From the NCBI GenBank assembly GCA_016124235.1, contig WGOC01000005.1:1-64000 (forward strand): DNA of 64,000 nt. Direction: 5' to 3'. The notes below the pieces were generated by a model. It worked only from the letters and a program-made list of their open reading frames with translations, had not been told where the DNA came from and made no database searches. Below are positions 54,146 through 64,000 of the stretch, one piece after another. Position 1 is the first letter of the stretch; every line of letters starts with the position of its first letter. The position numbers and the translations under genes were made by a program. The DNA comes from a bacterium. Its GTDB lineage: Bacteria; Verrucomicrobiota; Verrucomicrobiia; Limisphaerales; RI-55.

Positions 54146-55500
54146 AGACCTCCCTTTTCAAACGGACTCGAAACCGTGCCAGCGCGCTCATGGTGGTGAT
54201 GGTGGTAATGCCCATCTTGATCGGATTGGTCGTAGCCGGACTGATATGTGCGCGGCAGGGCAACCTGATATCAATGCGTGCGCAGGCCTGGAACGCCGCC
54301 ATACCCGTCGCGGAAGCCGGCATCGAAGACGCGCTGACGCATCTAAACGTCCATGGGCTAACCAACCTGAATTGCGACGGATGGCAACTCCTCAACGGGA
54401 CGACGGCGTATTACTCAAAACGAACGATCGGCGATCACGTTTACCTGACGATCATCTCCAATTTTGTCGCCGGCCTGCCAGCCAACACACCGATCATTGA
54501 GAGTCGTGGCTACACCCATATCGGAGGATCAAAGGGCGCCAACCTTGCGCGCGGAGTCCGCGTCACGACGGTTCTAAAGCTTCCCATGAGAGGACTGGTC
54601 ACCCGAGGTCAGGTCGAGATCCAGGACACCAAAATTGACAGTTTCGACTCGAGCGATCCCAATCACAGCACCAACGGAATGTACAACCCCGCAACCGCGC
54701 TTCCGAATTCCTTTGTCGGCACGAATTCGCGCAACCGGGGAGATCTGCACATTCATCAAACGGCACAGATTACGGGGTCCGTCGCCACGGGGGCGAGTGG
54801 CGTTTTTGCAATCGAAAGTCCGGCCCGTGCCGGCGACGCCGCGTTCGTGGCAAGTTCTGCGAACAACGGAAAAATCCAGGCAGGCACCTTGTCGACTGGC
54901 CTGAATGTTCCCTTTCCGAATGTGCCGGCGCCGTCCACCGCGGGCGCCTTTTTCGCCGCACCCGGCACCTTCGGAGGGACAAACTACAACTATTTGCTGG
55001 GCAGCAATACCTACACGACCGGCTCCCTCAATCTCGTTTCCAATACCTTCATGGTCACCGGTAATGCGACCTTGTATGTGGGCGGGAGCTTCAGCATGAA
55101 CGGCGGTTCCATCGTCATCGCCCCGGGCGCGAAACTGGATCTCTATGTCCGCGGTGGGACCATCTCGCTCACGGGCGATGCTCAATTAAACGCAACCGGC
55201 ACGGCGTCGCAATTCGCTCTTTGGGGGCTGTCGGGAGTACAACAATTCACGATGGGTAATACGGCAAATCTGGTCGGCACGATTTACACACCGCAGGCTC
55301 ACGCCAACATCAACGGAAGCAGCGTGATCACCGGTGCGGCAATGTTTGCCATATTGGAATTGCAGGGCCATACCGCCTTTCACTACGACGAAGCGCTGGC
55401 GAAAAATCAGAACCTGAACTTCATCGTCACGTCCTGGAACGAAATGGATGCAAGCGAAGTGGCAACCGTCCCCACCGGAATCACCGCACCGGTCCTGTGA
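54142..55500 (+). CDS. PilX-like prepilin with large C-terminal beta domain
   Basis: 452 residues. The N-terminus (KRTRNRASALMVVMVVMPILIGLVVAGLI) has the PilX-type hydrophobic helix without a Glu+5, followed by AWNAAIPVAEAGIEDALTHLN, a familiar segment of PilX-like proteins. The C-terminal half has repeated glycine- and asparagine-rich beta turns (GNATLYVGGSFSMNGGSIVIAPGAKLDLYV, NLVGTIYTPQAHANINGSSVITGA) like those seen in proteins annotated DUF7305 or polymer-forming surface proteins. A large tip-like domain on a minor pilin could be an adhesin. It is the last gene of the three-gene overlap set. Confidence 0.78.
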   Translation: MKTSLFKRTRNRASALMVVMVVMPILIGLVVAGLICARQGNLISMRAQAWNAAIPVAEAGIEDALTHLNVHGLTNLNCDGWQLLNGTTAYYSKRTIGDHVYLTIISNFVAGLPANTPIIESRGYTHIGGSKGANLARGVRVTTVLKLPMRGLVTRGQVEIQDTKIDSFDSSDPNHSTNGMYNPATALPNSFVGTNSRNRGDLHIHQTAQITGSVATGASGVFAIESPARAGDAAFVASSANNGKIQAGTLSTGLNVPFPNVPAPSTAGAFFAAPGTFGGTNYNYLLGSNTYTTGSLNLVSNTFMVTGNATLYVGGSFSMNGGSIVIAPGAKLDLYVRGGTISLTGDAQLNATGTASQFALWGLSGVQQFTMGNTANLVGTIYTPQAHANINGSSVITGAAMFAILELQGHTAFHYDEALAKNQNLNFIVTSWNEMDASEVATVPTGITAPVL

Positions 55501-56078
55501 AATAGCCGATCACGAATTCAATCCGTTCCATTTTTCAAAAACGCTGGGCACCGTCCGCGTAATCGAAGCTCCATTCTGGGTTCGCCACACCTCGGAAACG
55601 CGTTTCGCATTCTGCTTCGGACGTTTACGTGGAAACAACGCTTGGAAGCGAAGGGATAACGTGGAACGGAAAAGTTGGAGCTGAGGGGACTCAACATTCT
55701 GATCCAGGTGGAGTGTTAGCCCGGGCACTGGTATGAGGTTGTTTCATTCTCTGTGTCTTGTCCATCCCCGGTGCAGGGAAGGCGGAGCCCGACCGGAACT
55801 GGGGATGGAATTGGTCGCGCCGCAAACTGCGCGCTCGTGGCCAAAACCAAGCCCAGAGCTGAGCCGTCGATAACGGCACGCCATTGTCAAGGTTCAGCTC
55901 CAAACAGAAGGGTATCGCCCCATAATTCAGCCGTTTCATTCTCCTTCCATTATCGTCGTGTGGCGCATTTGTGCGTTAAATCGCGATTGGTTTCAAGACA
56001 CCGTGAAACTGCAGACCTGACCGTCGGCGGTGATTAGCGATAGAATGTCCTGTACGGAACGGTTTCATTGCCCGAGCG
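55501..56078. other. Intergenic region between convergent prepilin and esterase operons
   Basis: About 580 bases between two transcripts that point at each other. Small open frames (for example minus 55691-55939, 82 codons; minus 55510-55728) have no family features. The stretch about 55730-55830 is oddly rich in short near-palindromes (CCCCGGTGCAGGG, GGGCACTGG) and could be a decayed element. No terminator was pinned down. Confidence 0.35.
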
Positions 56079-57629
56079 CTACTTCGCCCATGCAGCTCCC
56101 TCCGGCGTGCGTCGCCATGCAAAATAGGCATCGAGTACATTGAGCGAATCAGCTCCCGGCACCGGGCCGGGATGCGCTTCGTTGTGGAAATACATCACCT
56201 CGTGATGATTCTTCGTGAACTCGGGCCACGCGGGCACTCCCGGGCCGTTCGGATCACCGCGCTTCGCGAAATTCGTCCAGTATGTCGAAAGCATGTCGGA
56301 AACCGCCCGATCCCCCGGAGTGAGTTTGGGATCATTCCAGTTCAGCGTTTGAAAGACGTACGGCACGTCCACGCCATGCGCGGTGCCGTGATCCGCTTCC
56401 GGCGAACCCGCAGGGTGGTCCGGGTGCTGATCGAAGTAGTAATAGAAGACCTTCGACTTGCCGTCGCGGGCCTGCAGATTGGCCCAGGCCCACGTCTGCC
56501 AGCCAAACGCGGCATCCCGCATCAGATCGCGCGCGGTCTTGGGCACGCTGTCCTTGCCAACGGGGTATGCCTTCAACAATTTGTCGGCGAACGGGCCGTA
56601 ACGCTTTTCGACATTGGCGATGAATTCCTCAGGCGTACGTTCACGGGAGAAGCTCAGGCCTTCGTCGGAGTTGTAGCCGACGAGGATGTCCACGTCGTTG
56701 TATTTGCCCGCCTCGTAGAGCTTGTATTGATCATCGGGAATGATCCATCCGTCGATGATCGGCCAGGCCGCACCGCTGCCGAAACCGCCGGGCATCTTGT
56801 CGGGCGAAAGCTTGCGGAATTCCGCGATGGAAGAAACGCCGGCACGTTTGGCAAATGCCTCGCCCGCTTCCTCCGCGTCTTTCAACACACGCATGTTTTC
56901 ACCCGGATACGTCGTGGCACGCGGCGGACCAAACGAGCCGCCGCTCTGCGAAATGGCCCCACGGAACAGCCCCTTCGCCTCGGGAGACGCGCAGAGCATG
57001 CTGACGGAAATGCCGCCGGCAGATTCGCCAAAGATCGTCACCTTGTCCGGATCGCCTCCGAACGCCGCGATGTTCTTGCGCACCCATTTCAGACCGGCGA
57101 TCTGGTCCATCAAACCGTAATTGCCGGACACATGATGCGGTGACTCCGCGCTGAGGTCCGGATGCGCGAGAAATCCGAGCGGACCGACACGGTAATTGAT
57201 GCTGACCAGCACAACGCCCTTGCGCGCGAGGTGTTCCCCGTTGTGCGTCGGCGTGGAGGTGGAGCCGAACGAGAATCCACCGCCGTAAATCCAGACGAGC
57301 ACGGGAAGTTTTTCATCGGGCGATTTCGCGGGTGACCAGATGTTGAGATACAGGCAGTCCTCGCTCCCGCTGTTTCCCTGAAACGGATCGGAGGCAAACT
57401 CCTTCGCATCGCGCACGCCGTCCCACTTCTCGTGTGGCTGCGGCGGACGCCAGCGCAGATCTCCAACCGGCGGCGCGGCAAACGGAACGCCGCGGTAAAC
57501 CTTCAAACCATCCTCGGCAACACCCTGCACCAGTCCGTATTCGGTCATGACAGGTGAAGGCTGCTGCGCAAGGATCGAACCGGCCGTAACCAAAGTGAGG
57601 AACCCGGCGGTGAGAATACGTTTTGTCAT
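56079..57629 (-). CDS. Type-B carboxylesterase, secreted
   Basis: 516 residues from ATG 57629 (open frame continues 20 codons upstream, not protein-like). Signal peptide is residues 1-21 (ending SILAQQ). Alpha/beta-hydrolase features: oxyanion GGG at 116-118, nucleophile Ser203 in GESAGG, EDCLYLNIWSP, and a catalytic His probably in HGTAHGVDVPYVF. Type-B esterases include feruloyl esterases; with GH127 and a CE6-like esterase beside it, an aromatic ester on arabinan side chains of pectin is a reasonable substrate, but this is inference. It is the last gene of the minus-strand operon. Confidence 0.88.
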   Translation of the reverse strand: MTKRILTAGFLTLVTAGSILAQQPSPVMTEYGLVQGVAEDGLKVYRGVPFAAPPVGDLRWRPPQPHEKWDGVRDAKEFASDPFQGNSGSEDCLYLNIWSPAKSPDEKLPVLVWIYGGGFSFGSTSTPTHNGEHLARKGVVLVSINYRVGPLGFLAHPDLSAESPHHVSGNYGLMDQIAGLKWVRKNIAAFGGDPDKVTIFGESAGGISVSMLCASPEAKGLFRGAISQSGGSFGPPRATTYPGENMRVLKDAEEAGEAFAKRAGVSSIAEFRKLSPDKMPGGFGSGAAWPIIDGWIIPDDQYKLYEAGKYNDVDILVGYNSDEGLSFSRERTPEEFIANVEKRYGPFADKLLKAYPVGKDSVPKTARDLMRDAAFGWQTWAWANLQARDGKSKVFYYYFDQHPDHPAGSPEADHGTAHGVDVPYVFQTLNWNDPKLTPGDRAVSDMLSTYWTNFAKRGDPNGPGVPAWPEFTKNHHEVMYFHNEAHPGPVPGADSLNVLDAYFAWRRTPEGAAWAK

Positions 57630-57666
57630 GGGATTGCGTGGTTTTCTGGTGCCGGTGTATTTCCGG

Positions 57667-58521
57667 CTATTTCGACTCGGCGACGGCATAGCCCGGGAGC
57701 GAAAGCATCTTCTCTCCGTACCGCTTGCCGAACTTCCGGGAACCTTCGGAATTGAAATGCATGTGGTCGGGATTGCACGTGCAACCTACCGACGAGACGA
57801 CGTAGGAATTCGGCAGCGTCTCCGGCAGCTTCGCCATGATCTTGTTGAATCCCGCGCACTTGCCGCCCTGATCGGCATTCACCGTTTCACCGGCGAGCAG
57901 CGGGACGCCCTCGGGCTTGAGGTTCAGGTCCTTCATCAGATTGTCGTAGATGCCCTTCACCTTGTCCGGCCATTCCTCATCATTCGGATTCGATTCGCCC
58001 TGATGCAGCAGGATGCCCTTGATCACGCCGTCCTTCTGCGCGAGCTTCGCCTGATCCACGAGATACTGGTAGGGGTTGCCGTCGTATCCCTTGATGTAAT
58101 TCTTCATCCACGGCTGAACCGTCCCGACATAGTTGGTGTAGGAGCCTTTTTCAAACAGCTCGATCTTGCAGCCGGGAACGGAAACCTTGATGACGCCCAC
58201 GCGGACGTTCTTCGGCAAATGCTCCACCATCGTTCTCCCGAAATAATCGATCATGCAGATGCCCGTCCCACGTGCGGACAACGGCGGCACCGCGTGATAC
58301 CATTCGCCGCGTTTCCATCCCCGCTTCTCCGAATCAAAATCCGCCATGACCTGAAAGCGGTCGTCGACGTAATTATCCATCTCATTCATCTTCCCGCCGC
58401 TCTCCATGTTGGACTGTCCGAAACAGAGGTAGATGTAGAAATTGGGATCGGGATCAGCCGAAGCGCGCGAGCCGAACGCGAGGATGGCCGCGAATGAAAG
58501 CAGGATATATTTGATTTTCAT
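57667..58521 (-). CDS. Carbohydrate acetylesterase, SASA/CE6-like, secreted
   Basis: 284 residues with signal peptide to residue 22 (RASA-DPD). SGNH-type motifs: FGQSNM with Ser37 as nucleophile, ILLHQGESN, and DHMHFNSEGSRKFG with the catalytic His. This is the SASA (DUF303) family, which includes CE6 acetylxylan esterases and sialate O-acetylesterases; no sialic acid genes are near, so a plant polysaccharide acetyl group is the likelier substrate. It begins 40 bases after a remnant of what may be a sister gene. Confidence 0.88.
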   Translation of the reverse strand: MKIKYILLSFAAILAFGSRASADPDPNFYIYLCFGQSNMESGGKMNEMDNYVDDRFQVMADFDSEKRGWKRGEWYHAVPPLSARGTGICMIDYFGRTMVEHLPKNVRVGVIKVSVPGCKIELFEKGSYTNYVGTVQPWMKNYIKGYDGNPYQYLVDQAKLAQKDGVIKGILLHQGESNPNDEEWPDKVKGIYDNLMKDLNLKPEGVPLLAGETVNADQGGKCAGFNKIMAKLPETLPNSYVVSSVGCTCNPDHMHFNSEGSRKFGKRYGEKMLSLPGYAVAESK

Positions 58522-58561
58522 AGAAAACGCCTTTCACGTTGGTTCAACACACTGGCAAAAA

Positions 58562-58680
58562 TCATTTGGCGGATTGTTCCGCGGTCCGATTGACCTTATA
58601 GCCCAGCAGCGGAAGCATGGCCTCGGCATTACCATCGTCGACCGCGAAAGCAAAAGGCCGGAATACGGAACGTGCTTCAT
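58562..58680 (-). pseudogene. Remnant of an esterase gene (start signal and C-terminal piece only)
   Basis: A textbook ribosome binding site AAGGAG (58693-58688) sits seven bases before ATG 58680, but that frame gives a short non-protein-like peptide. In a different frame the last 29 codons, ending at TGA 58564-58562, read AVDDGNAEAMLPLLGYKV and NRTAEQSAK. This resembles the C-terminus of the neighbouring CE6-like protein (GEKMLSLPGYAVAESK). The simplest explanation is a second CE6-like gene reduced by an internal, out-of-frame deletion to its start and tail. Confidence 0.5.
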
Positions 58681-58726
58681 CGAGTCACTCCTTCCGCGTG
58701 ACGAACATCATAAACAGCGCGCCGGT

Positions 58727-60679
58727 TCACGCATTCTGGATCTTCCAATACATGTTGTAATGTTGATGCGTCATTTTGTAGTAGGGCACCAGCGTCACAT
58801 CGCGTGGACGACCAATACCGTCGGTCTTAAACGTCAACGGAGCATCCGTCGGCTTGATCTTCCCGGGAATGTCGGCGAGATCGCCGGCAAATGTGGGCAC
58901 TTCGATGGGCTCGTTGAACACGGAGCCGATGGTGCGCTCGTTGATGTGCAGATCGTCGCCGGGTTTCACTGGGTGGCCCAACGCACCGACCAACACGATG
59001 GGCCCATATACCACGGCGGCCGTGTCGGTGGTGCCAGGCAAAAAGTCCATGCGCAACATCATCGGCAGGTCAGCCTCAACCACGTCACCGCTCTCCCAGC
59101 GGCGGTTCAACTCAATAAAGGAACCCGGCGTGCGCGACGATTTGGCCGCAACGCCGTTGATCGTGACGGAAGCCGTGGCCGCCCAGCCCGGGTGTCGGAT
59201 GTGCAGGGCGAATCTCTGGGGTGCGTCAGCCGTGATTTCCAGGCGCGTTCTACCGGTTTCCGGAAAGGACGTGATCTGCCGGAGGCGGATTCCCCGCTCC
59301 TTCCAGTTCAAAGTGGAACCAATGAGAGAGTTGACGAAAAGGGAATCCTGCTGCGGTCCGTCCGGTCGGCCGTGAAAATAAATTGAGTCGCCATACTTGG
59401 CGTGGTTCTCAATGCCGGTGCCCGTGCAGCACCAGAACGAGTCGAAGGGCGTGCAAAACAGCTTGAGGTACCCCGGCCGAGTCGACTGAAAGTAGGTCAT
59501 CATGCCGGTGTCGGGATCCTGCGATCCGAGAATGGCGTTGAAGAGTGTTCGCTCGTAATAGTCGCCGTAAGCGGCCGTCGGATTCCCGGTGAAGAGCATC
59601 CGCGTGAGACGGAGCATGTTATGGCTGCAACAGGTCTCCATGGTTTTGGCCGACGGGAGGTGGCGCGCGAATTGGTCGATGGGGAAGAAATGCTCGTTGT
59701 CACCATTGCCGCCGGTGGCGAATGACCTCGTACTGGTGACGGTCTTCCAGAAAAATTCGGCGGCCGCATGATACTGCGGCTTGCCCGTCAATTGATAGAG
59801 CCGCTCGAAGCCGATGAATTTGGGAATCTGGGTGTTGGAATGCAGGCCATTCAAGGTGTCGCGGCCTTCGGACAACGGAATGAGAACCGCCTGATGACAA
59901 AAGCGCTCAGCCAGCGCGAGGTGTTTCGGTTCGGCGGTGAAAGTGTAAATGTCCGCGAGCACCTCGTTCATGCCGCCATGCTCGGTATTGAGCATTCGCT
60001 GAAACTGCTCATCGGTCATTTCTTTGGTCACCTCGCCCGCCCAGTCCGTCAACTTGACCAGCACGTCGAGCGCAACATTATTACCGCAGTGCAGGTAAGC
60101 GTCGCGCAATCCCGCCATGATCTTGTGAAGCGTGTACCAAGGCACGCCGACCGAGCGCCGGCCGGCCACCATGTTCAGAATCTGCTTGTCCTTGTCGGGG
60201 AAGGCGCAGATCAGGCCGGACTTGCCGGCGTCCTGGCATTCCTTGAGTTCGCTGACGATATAGTCCACGCGATGCTTCATTTCGTCGTGGCCGGTTGAAG
60301 CGTACATCATCGAGGTGGCGCTTAGGTAATGCCCCAGTGTGTGACCTTGGGCACGGATGCTGGCCCACCTCTGCACGGACTCCCAACCGCCATAGACCGG
60401 TGCCTTGGGCTGGAGACCTGCATTGACACGGAAGTCGTGCAACAGGCGGTCGGGTTCGAGTTTCAACAGATATGCCTCATCGCGCGTCTGGGCCTCGAGA
60501 AACGGGCCGTCCAGCAAACGAACATCCGACAGCGAAAAAGCTTGGAGCGGTGTGAGACTCTCGGAAGCGCGGCGTGATGGCACTGACGCCGATCGGAGCA
60601 ACAGCGGGCTTCCCGCAAACACCAAAGCTCCCGAGGGGAGGATCCGGAGCATCTCTCGGCGCGTGAGCTTGTCATTCAT
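58727..60679 (-). CDS. GH127 beta-L-arabinofuranosidase
   Basis: 650 residues. The N-terminus LTRREMLRILPSGALVFAG is a Tat-type signal (RR-x-M-L). The catalytic region fits GH127: GGNGDNEHF with the probable acid/base Glu, ETC at about residue 347 and a Cys-Cys pair near residue 417 in FWCCTGTGIENHAKYGDSIYF. In HypBA1 the corresponding Glu and three Cys bind zinc, one Cys being the nucleophile. The N-terminal (alpha/alpha)6 barrel and a C-terminal beta domain are both present. It removes beta-linked L-arabinofuranose, probably outside or in the periplasm. Next to sugar ABC genes and esterases it supports use of arabinose-decorated glycans. Confidence 0.92.
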   Translation of the reverse strand: MNDKLTRREMLRILPSGALVFAGSPLLLRSASVPSRRASESLTPLQAFSLSDVRLLDGPFLEAQTRDEAYLLKLEPDRLLHDFRVNAGLQPKAPVYGGWESVQRWASIRAQGHTLGHYLSATSMMYASTGHDEMKHRVDYIVSELKECQDAGKSGLICAFPDKDKQILNMVAGRRSVGVPWYTLHKIMAGLRDAYLHCGNNVALDVLVKLTDWAGEVTKEMTDEQFQRMLNTEHGGMNEVLADIYTFTAEPKHLALAERFCHQAVLIPLSEGRDTLNGLHSNTQIPKFIGFERLYQLTGKPQYHAAAEFFWKTVTSTRSFATGGNGDNEHFFPIDQFARHLPSAKTMETCCSHNMLRLTRMLFTGNPTAAYGDYYERTLFNAILGSQDPDTGMMTYFQSTRPGYLKLFCTPFDSFWCCTGTGIENHAKYGDSIYFHGRPDGPQQDSLFVNSLIGSTLNWKERGIRLRQITSFPETGRTRLEITADAPQRFALHIRHPGWAATASVTINGVAAKSSRTPGSFIELNRRWESGDVVEADLPMMLRMDFLPGTTDTAAVVYGPIVLVGALGHPVKPGDDLHINERTIGSVFNEPIEVPTFAGDLADIPGKIKPTDAPLTFKTDGIGRPRDVTLVPYYKMTHQHYNMYWKIQNA

Positions 60680-60703
60680 GAGAGTCGTTGTCCCGGGTCG
60701 GCG

Positions 60704-61683
60704 TTATTCGGTTTTGGTCGCGGCGGCGGCAGGTGACCGCAATTGTCGGCGCTCCGTCCGGCGTTGAACAATCTGGTCAGCGAGGACGCCGAACAACACG
60801 ACTGCGCCCATCACGGCAAAGTTCAATGAGCTTGGTATTCCAAGCAAGTTCACGAGGTTTTGCAGCACTTGCAACAGCGCGGTGCCAATCACGACGCCGA
60901 GAATCGAACCTTCCCCGCCGCGGAGGCTGCAGCCGCCCAGGACGGCGGCCGCAATGCCGTAAAGCTCGTAGAAACTGCCGTGCGTGGAAGGCGAAACGGA
61001 GTTGGTATAGAACGCCAGGAGCACCCCCGAAATGCCCGCGAGTAATCCTGCCAATACGTAAGTGATCGTCACCACAAAGCGAGTGTTGATTCCGGAAAAG
61101 CGCGTGGCTTCCTCATTTCGTCCCACGGCGTATAGATGGCGACCGTAAACGGAGCGGTGCAGCACAACCCACATCACAGCAGAAATGATGATCAGCAGCA
61201 CGAACGGCATGGGCAGGCCGAGAAACTTCCCTCGAGCGAGGTTCGCAAAGGTCTCGAAACCTTCGGCGTTGCCGAACCCTTTGGTTGTATCGTTTGCCAC
61301 GAACCGGGCAATTCCCCGATACAGAAGGAGCCCACACAACGTGACGATGAATGGCTGCATGCCCATTCGCGTGATGAGCATTCCATGAATCCACCCAAGC
61401 CCCATCGGGACGAGAAGGACCATCAGCGCGGCCAAGGGCCATGGCCAGTTCCACTCGCGCAACGCCATGGCCAGCAATACGCCACAAAGGGCGAACATGG
61501 AGCCGACGGATAGATCAATGCCGCCGCTGATGATTACGAAGCCCAGCCCGATGCTGAAGATGCCAAACATGCCAATGACGTTGGCCATGTTTGTGAGATT
61601 GACCGGCGAAAGGAATTTGGGATTCAGGATCGCGGTGACGGTGCACAAGACGAACAGCAATGCGGCAATGCCAGCTTCCTTTT

Positions 61684-61687
<4 letters not shown>
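60704..61687 (-). CDS. Sugar ABC transporter permease (RbsC/AraH family)
   Basis: 327 residues from ATG 61687, which overlaps the stop of the ATPase gene (ATGA); the open frame extends further upstream but inside that gene. About ten hydrophobic segments and family landmarks are present: GLGFVIISGGIDLSVGSMFAL, GMQPFIVTLCGLLLYRGIAR, VYGRHLYAVGRNEEATRFSGI and GRGGEGSILGVVIGTALLQVLQN (with LGGCSLRGGEG). It is the membrane channel for the RbsA- and RbsB-like partners. Confidence 0.94.
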
Positions 61688-63243
<1,556 letters not shown>

Positions 63244-63259
63244 CAGCCGGCGGTTGACG

Positions 63260-64000
63260 CTATTTCCCGAGCAACTCCTTCAGGCGCGCCTGAAATGCCG
63301 CCACGTTTTCCTTTTTGATGTTCAACGTCGGCACAATTTGTTTGCCGCCGGCCAGGGCCGTTTTGTCGCCGCGGAGATACGACGCCATACGCGTGATGGC
63401 CTGTTTGCCAAACTCAAAGGGCTGCTGAACCACCGTGGCGTAAATGGTTCCATCGGCAACGCCACGGAGCGTCTCGGCTTCTTCGTCGAAACACACGATC
63501 TTCACTTTTCCCGCTTTGCCACCGCTCTTGACGGCGTTCAGGATGGCCGGGCCGTTGTAGCTCCAGAGACCAACCAGGGCGGCGATGTCGGGATACTTCA
63601 CGAGGGTGTCCTCGGCATTTTTCTGGGCGCGCACGGGATCGGTGTCGTCGGTGCGCACATCGATAATCTCCACCTTTGAGCCTTCGAGGGCTTTCTTGAT
63701 TCCCGCGTAACGCTCCTGCGCGTTCTGCGCGTCGATCTTGCCGACGAACACCATGATCTTGCCGCCATCCGGCAGTGCTTCCTTGATCAGCTTCCCTGCC
63801 TCCATGCCGGCCGCAAGATTGTCGGTCCCGATGTAGCAAACGCGCTTGCTGTCGGGCGCGTCGCTGTCCGCCGTGATCAGGAGCGTCTGCGCGGCGATTT
63901 TGTCGAGCGCGGCAACCTGGTTTGCGGGATCAACGGGACTGACGGCGATGCCGTCCACACCGGCGGCGAGCAGATCGTCCAGAATCTGCTGTTGTTCGGC
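63260..64000 (-). CDS. Sugar ABC transporter substrate-binding protein (RbsB family), cut by right edge
   Basis: The C-terminal 246 codons are present; the frame is open through 64000 (QQQILDDLLAAGVDGIAVSPVD), so the N-terminus lies beyond. Peripla_BP_4-type features include ANQVAALDKIAAQ, DSDAPDSKRVCYIGTDN, GTDNLAAGMEAGKLI, LVGLWSYNGPAILNAVK and VCFDEEAETLRGVADGTI. It delivers the sugar to the RbsA/RbsC-like pair. The specific sugar is not evident from sequence; arabinose fits the neighbours. Confidence 0.93.
   Translation of the reverse strand, partial: AEQQQILDDLLAAGVDGIAVSPVDPANQVAALDKIAAQTLLITADSDAPDSKRVCYIGTDNLAAGMEAGKLIKEALPDGGKIMVFVGKIDAQNAQERYAGIKKALEGSKVEIIDVRTDDTDPVRAQKNAEDTLVKYPDIAALVGLWSYNGPAILNAVKSGGKAGKVKIVCFDEEAETLRGVADGTIYATVVQQPFEFGKQAITRMASYLRGDKTALAGGKQIVPTLNIKKENVAAFQARLKELLGK

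Noticed and set aside
55691..55939. 82-codon frame as a small gene
   Set aside because: No ribosome binding site, no family likeness and low-complexity ends; kept only as part of the intergenic note.
56172..57143. 323-codon open frame on the plus strand
   Set aside because: Antisense to the type-B carboxylesterase, whose minus-strand frame has all expected motifs.

Overview
The window looks like part of a Verrucomicrobia-type genome (Planctomycetes-Verrucomicrobia-Chlamydiae group), moderately high in G+C. Evidence for this is the combination of a PEP-CTERM motif, a VPDSG-type C-terminal sorting signal, an ECF sigma factor next to a Ser/Thr kinase with WD40 repeats, a Reg_prop two-component pair, very large secreted proteins, and plant-polysaccharide genes fed by TRAP and ABC transporters rather than SusCD. 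This placement is inferred from gene content only. No rRNA, tRNA, CRISPR array or intact mobile element was seen.

Layout. (1) 1-24577, minus strand: two giant secreted-protein genes 20 bases apart. The first, 11459-24577 (4372 codons), is an RHS/YD-repeat protein with an unrecognised C-terminal domain. It starts as a small PEP-CTERM protein that runs without a stop into a second signal peptide. The second, 11438 to beyond the left edge (at least 3812 codons, no stop in the window), is a chain of carboxypeptidase-regulatory-like, Ig-like, thrombospondin-type-3-like and glycine-rich modules. (2) 24.9-28.2 kb: an M48 peptidase, an unknown protein, a DUF1349-like secreted protein and a VPDSG-type protein. 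(3) 28.3-32.3 kb: a NarL-type response regulator and a large propeller histidine kinase. (4) 32.4-40.3 kb, plus strand: a pectin/galacturonate locus made of a XylR-type regulator, GH28 polygalacturonase, CE12-like acetylesterase, three TRAP genes and uxaC. (5) 40.5-50.6 kb: a lectin-like surface protein, a WD40 Ser/Thr kinase, an ECF sigma factor and a kelch/beta-helix/PATR surface protein. (6) 51.1-55.5 kb: a secreted metallophosphoesterase with a strong terminator, then three overlapping prepilin-like genes. (7) 56.1-64.0 kb, minus strand: an apparent operon reading rbsB-like (cut by the edge), rbsA-like, rbsC-like, GH127, an esterase remnant, a CE6-like esterase and a type-B carboxylesterase.

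How it fits together. Region 4 is a coherent route: de-esterify and cut polygalacturonate outside, import galacturonate by TRAP, isomerise it with UxaC. Region 7 fits removal of L-arabinofuranose and ester decorations followed by ABC import. Together they would suit pectin with arabinan side chains. The giant pair suggests surface-based adhesion or contact-dependent competition, but no immunity gene or secretion apparatus lies in the window, so this remains inference.
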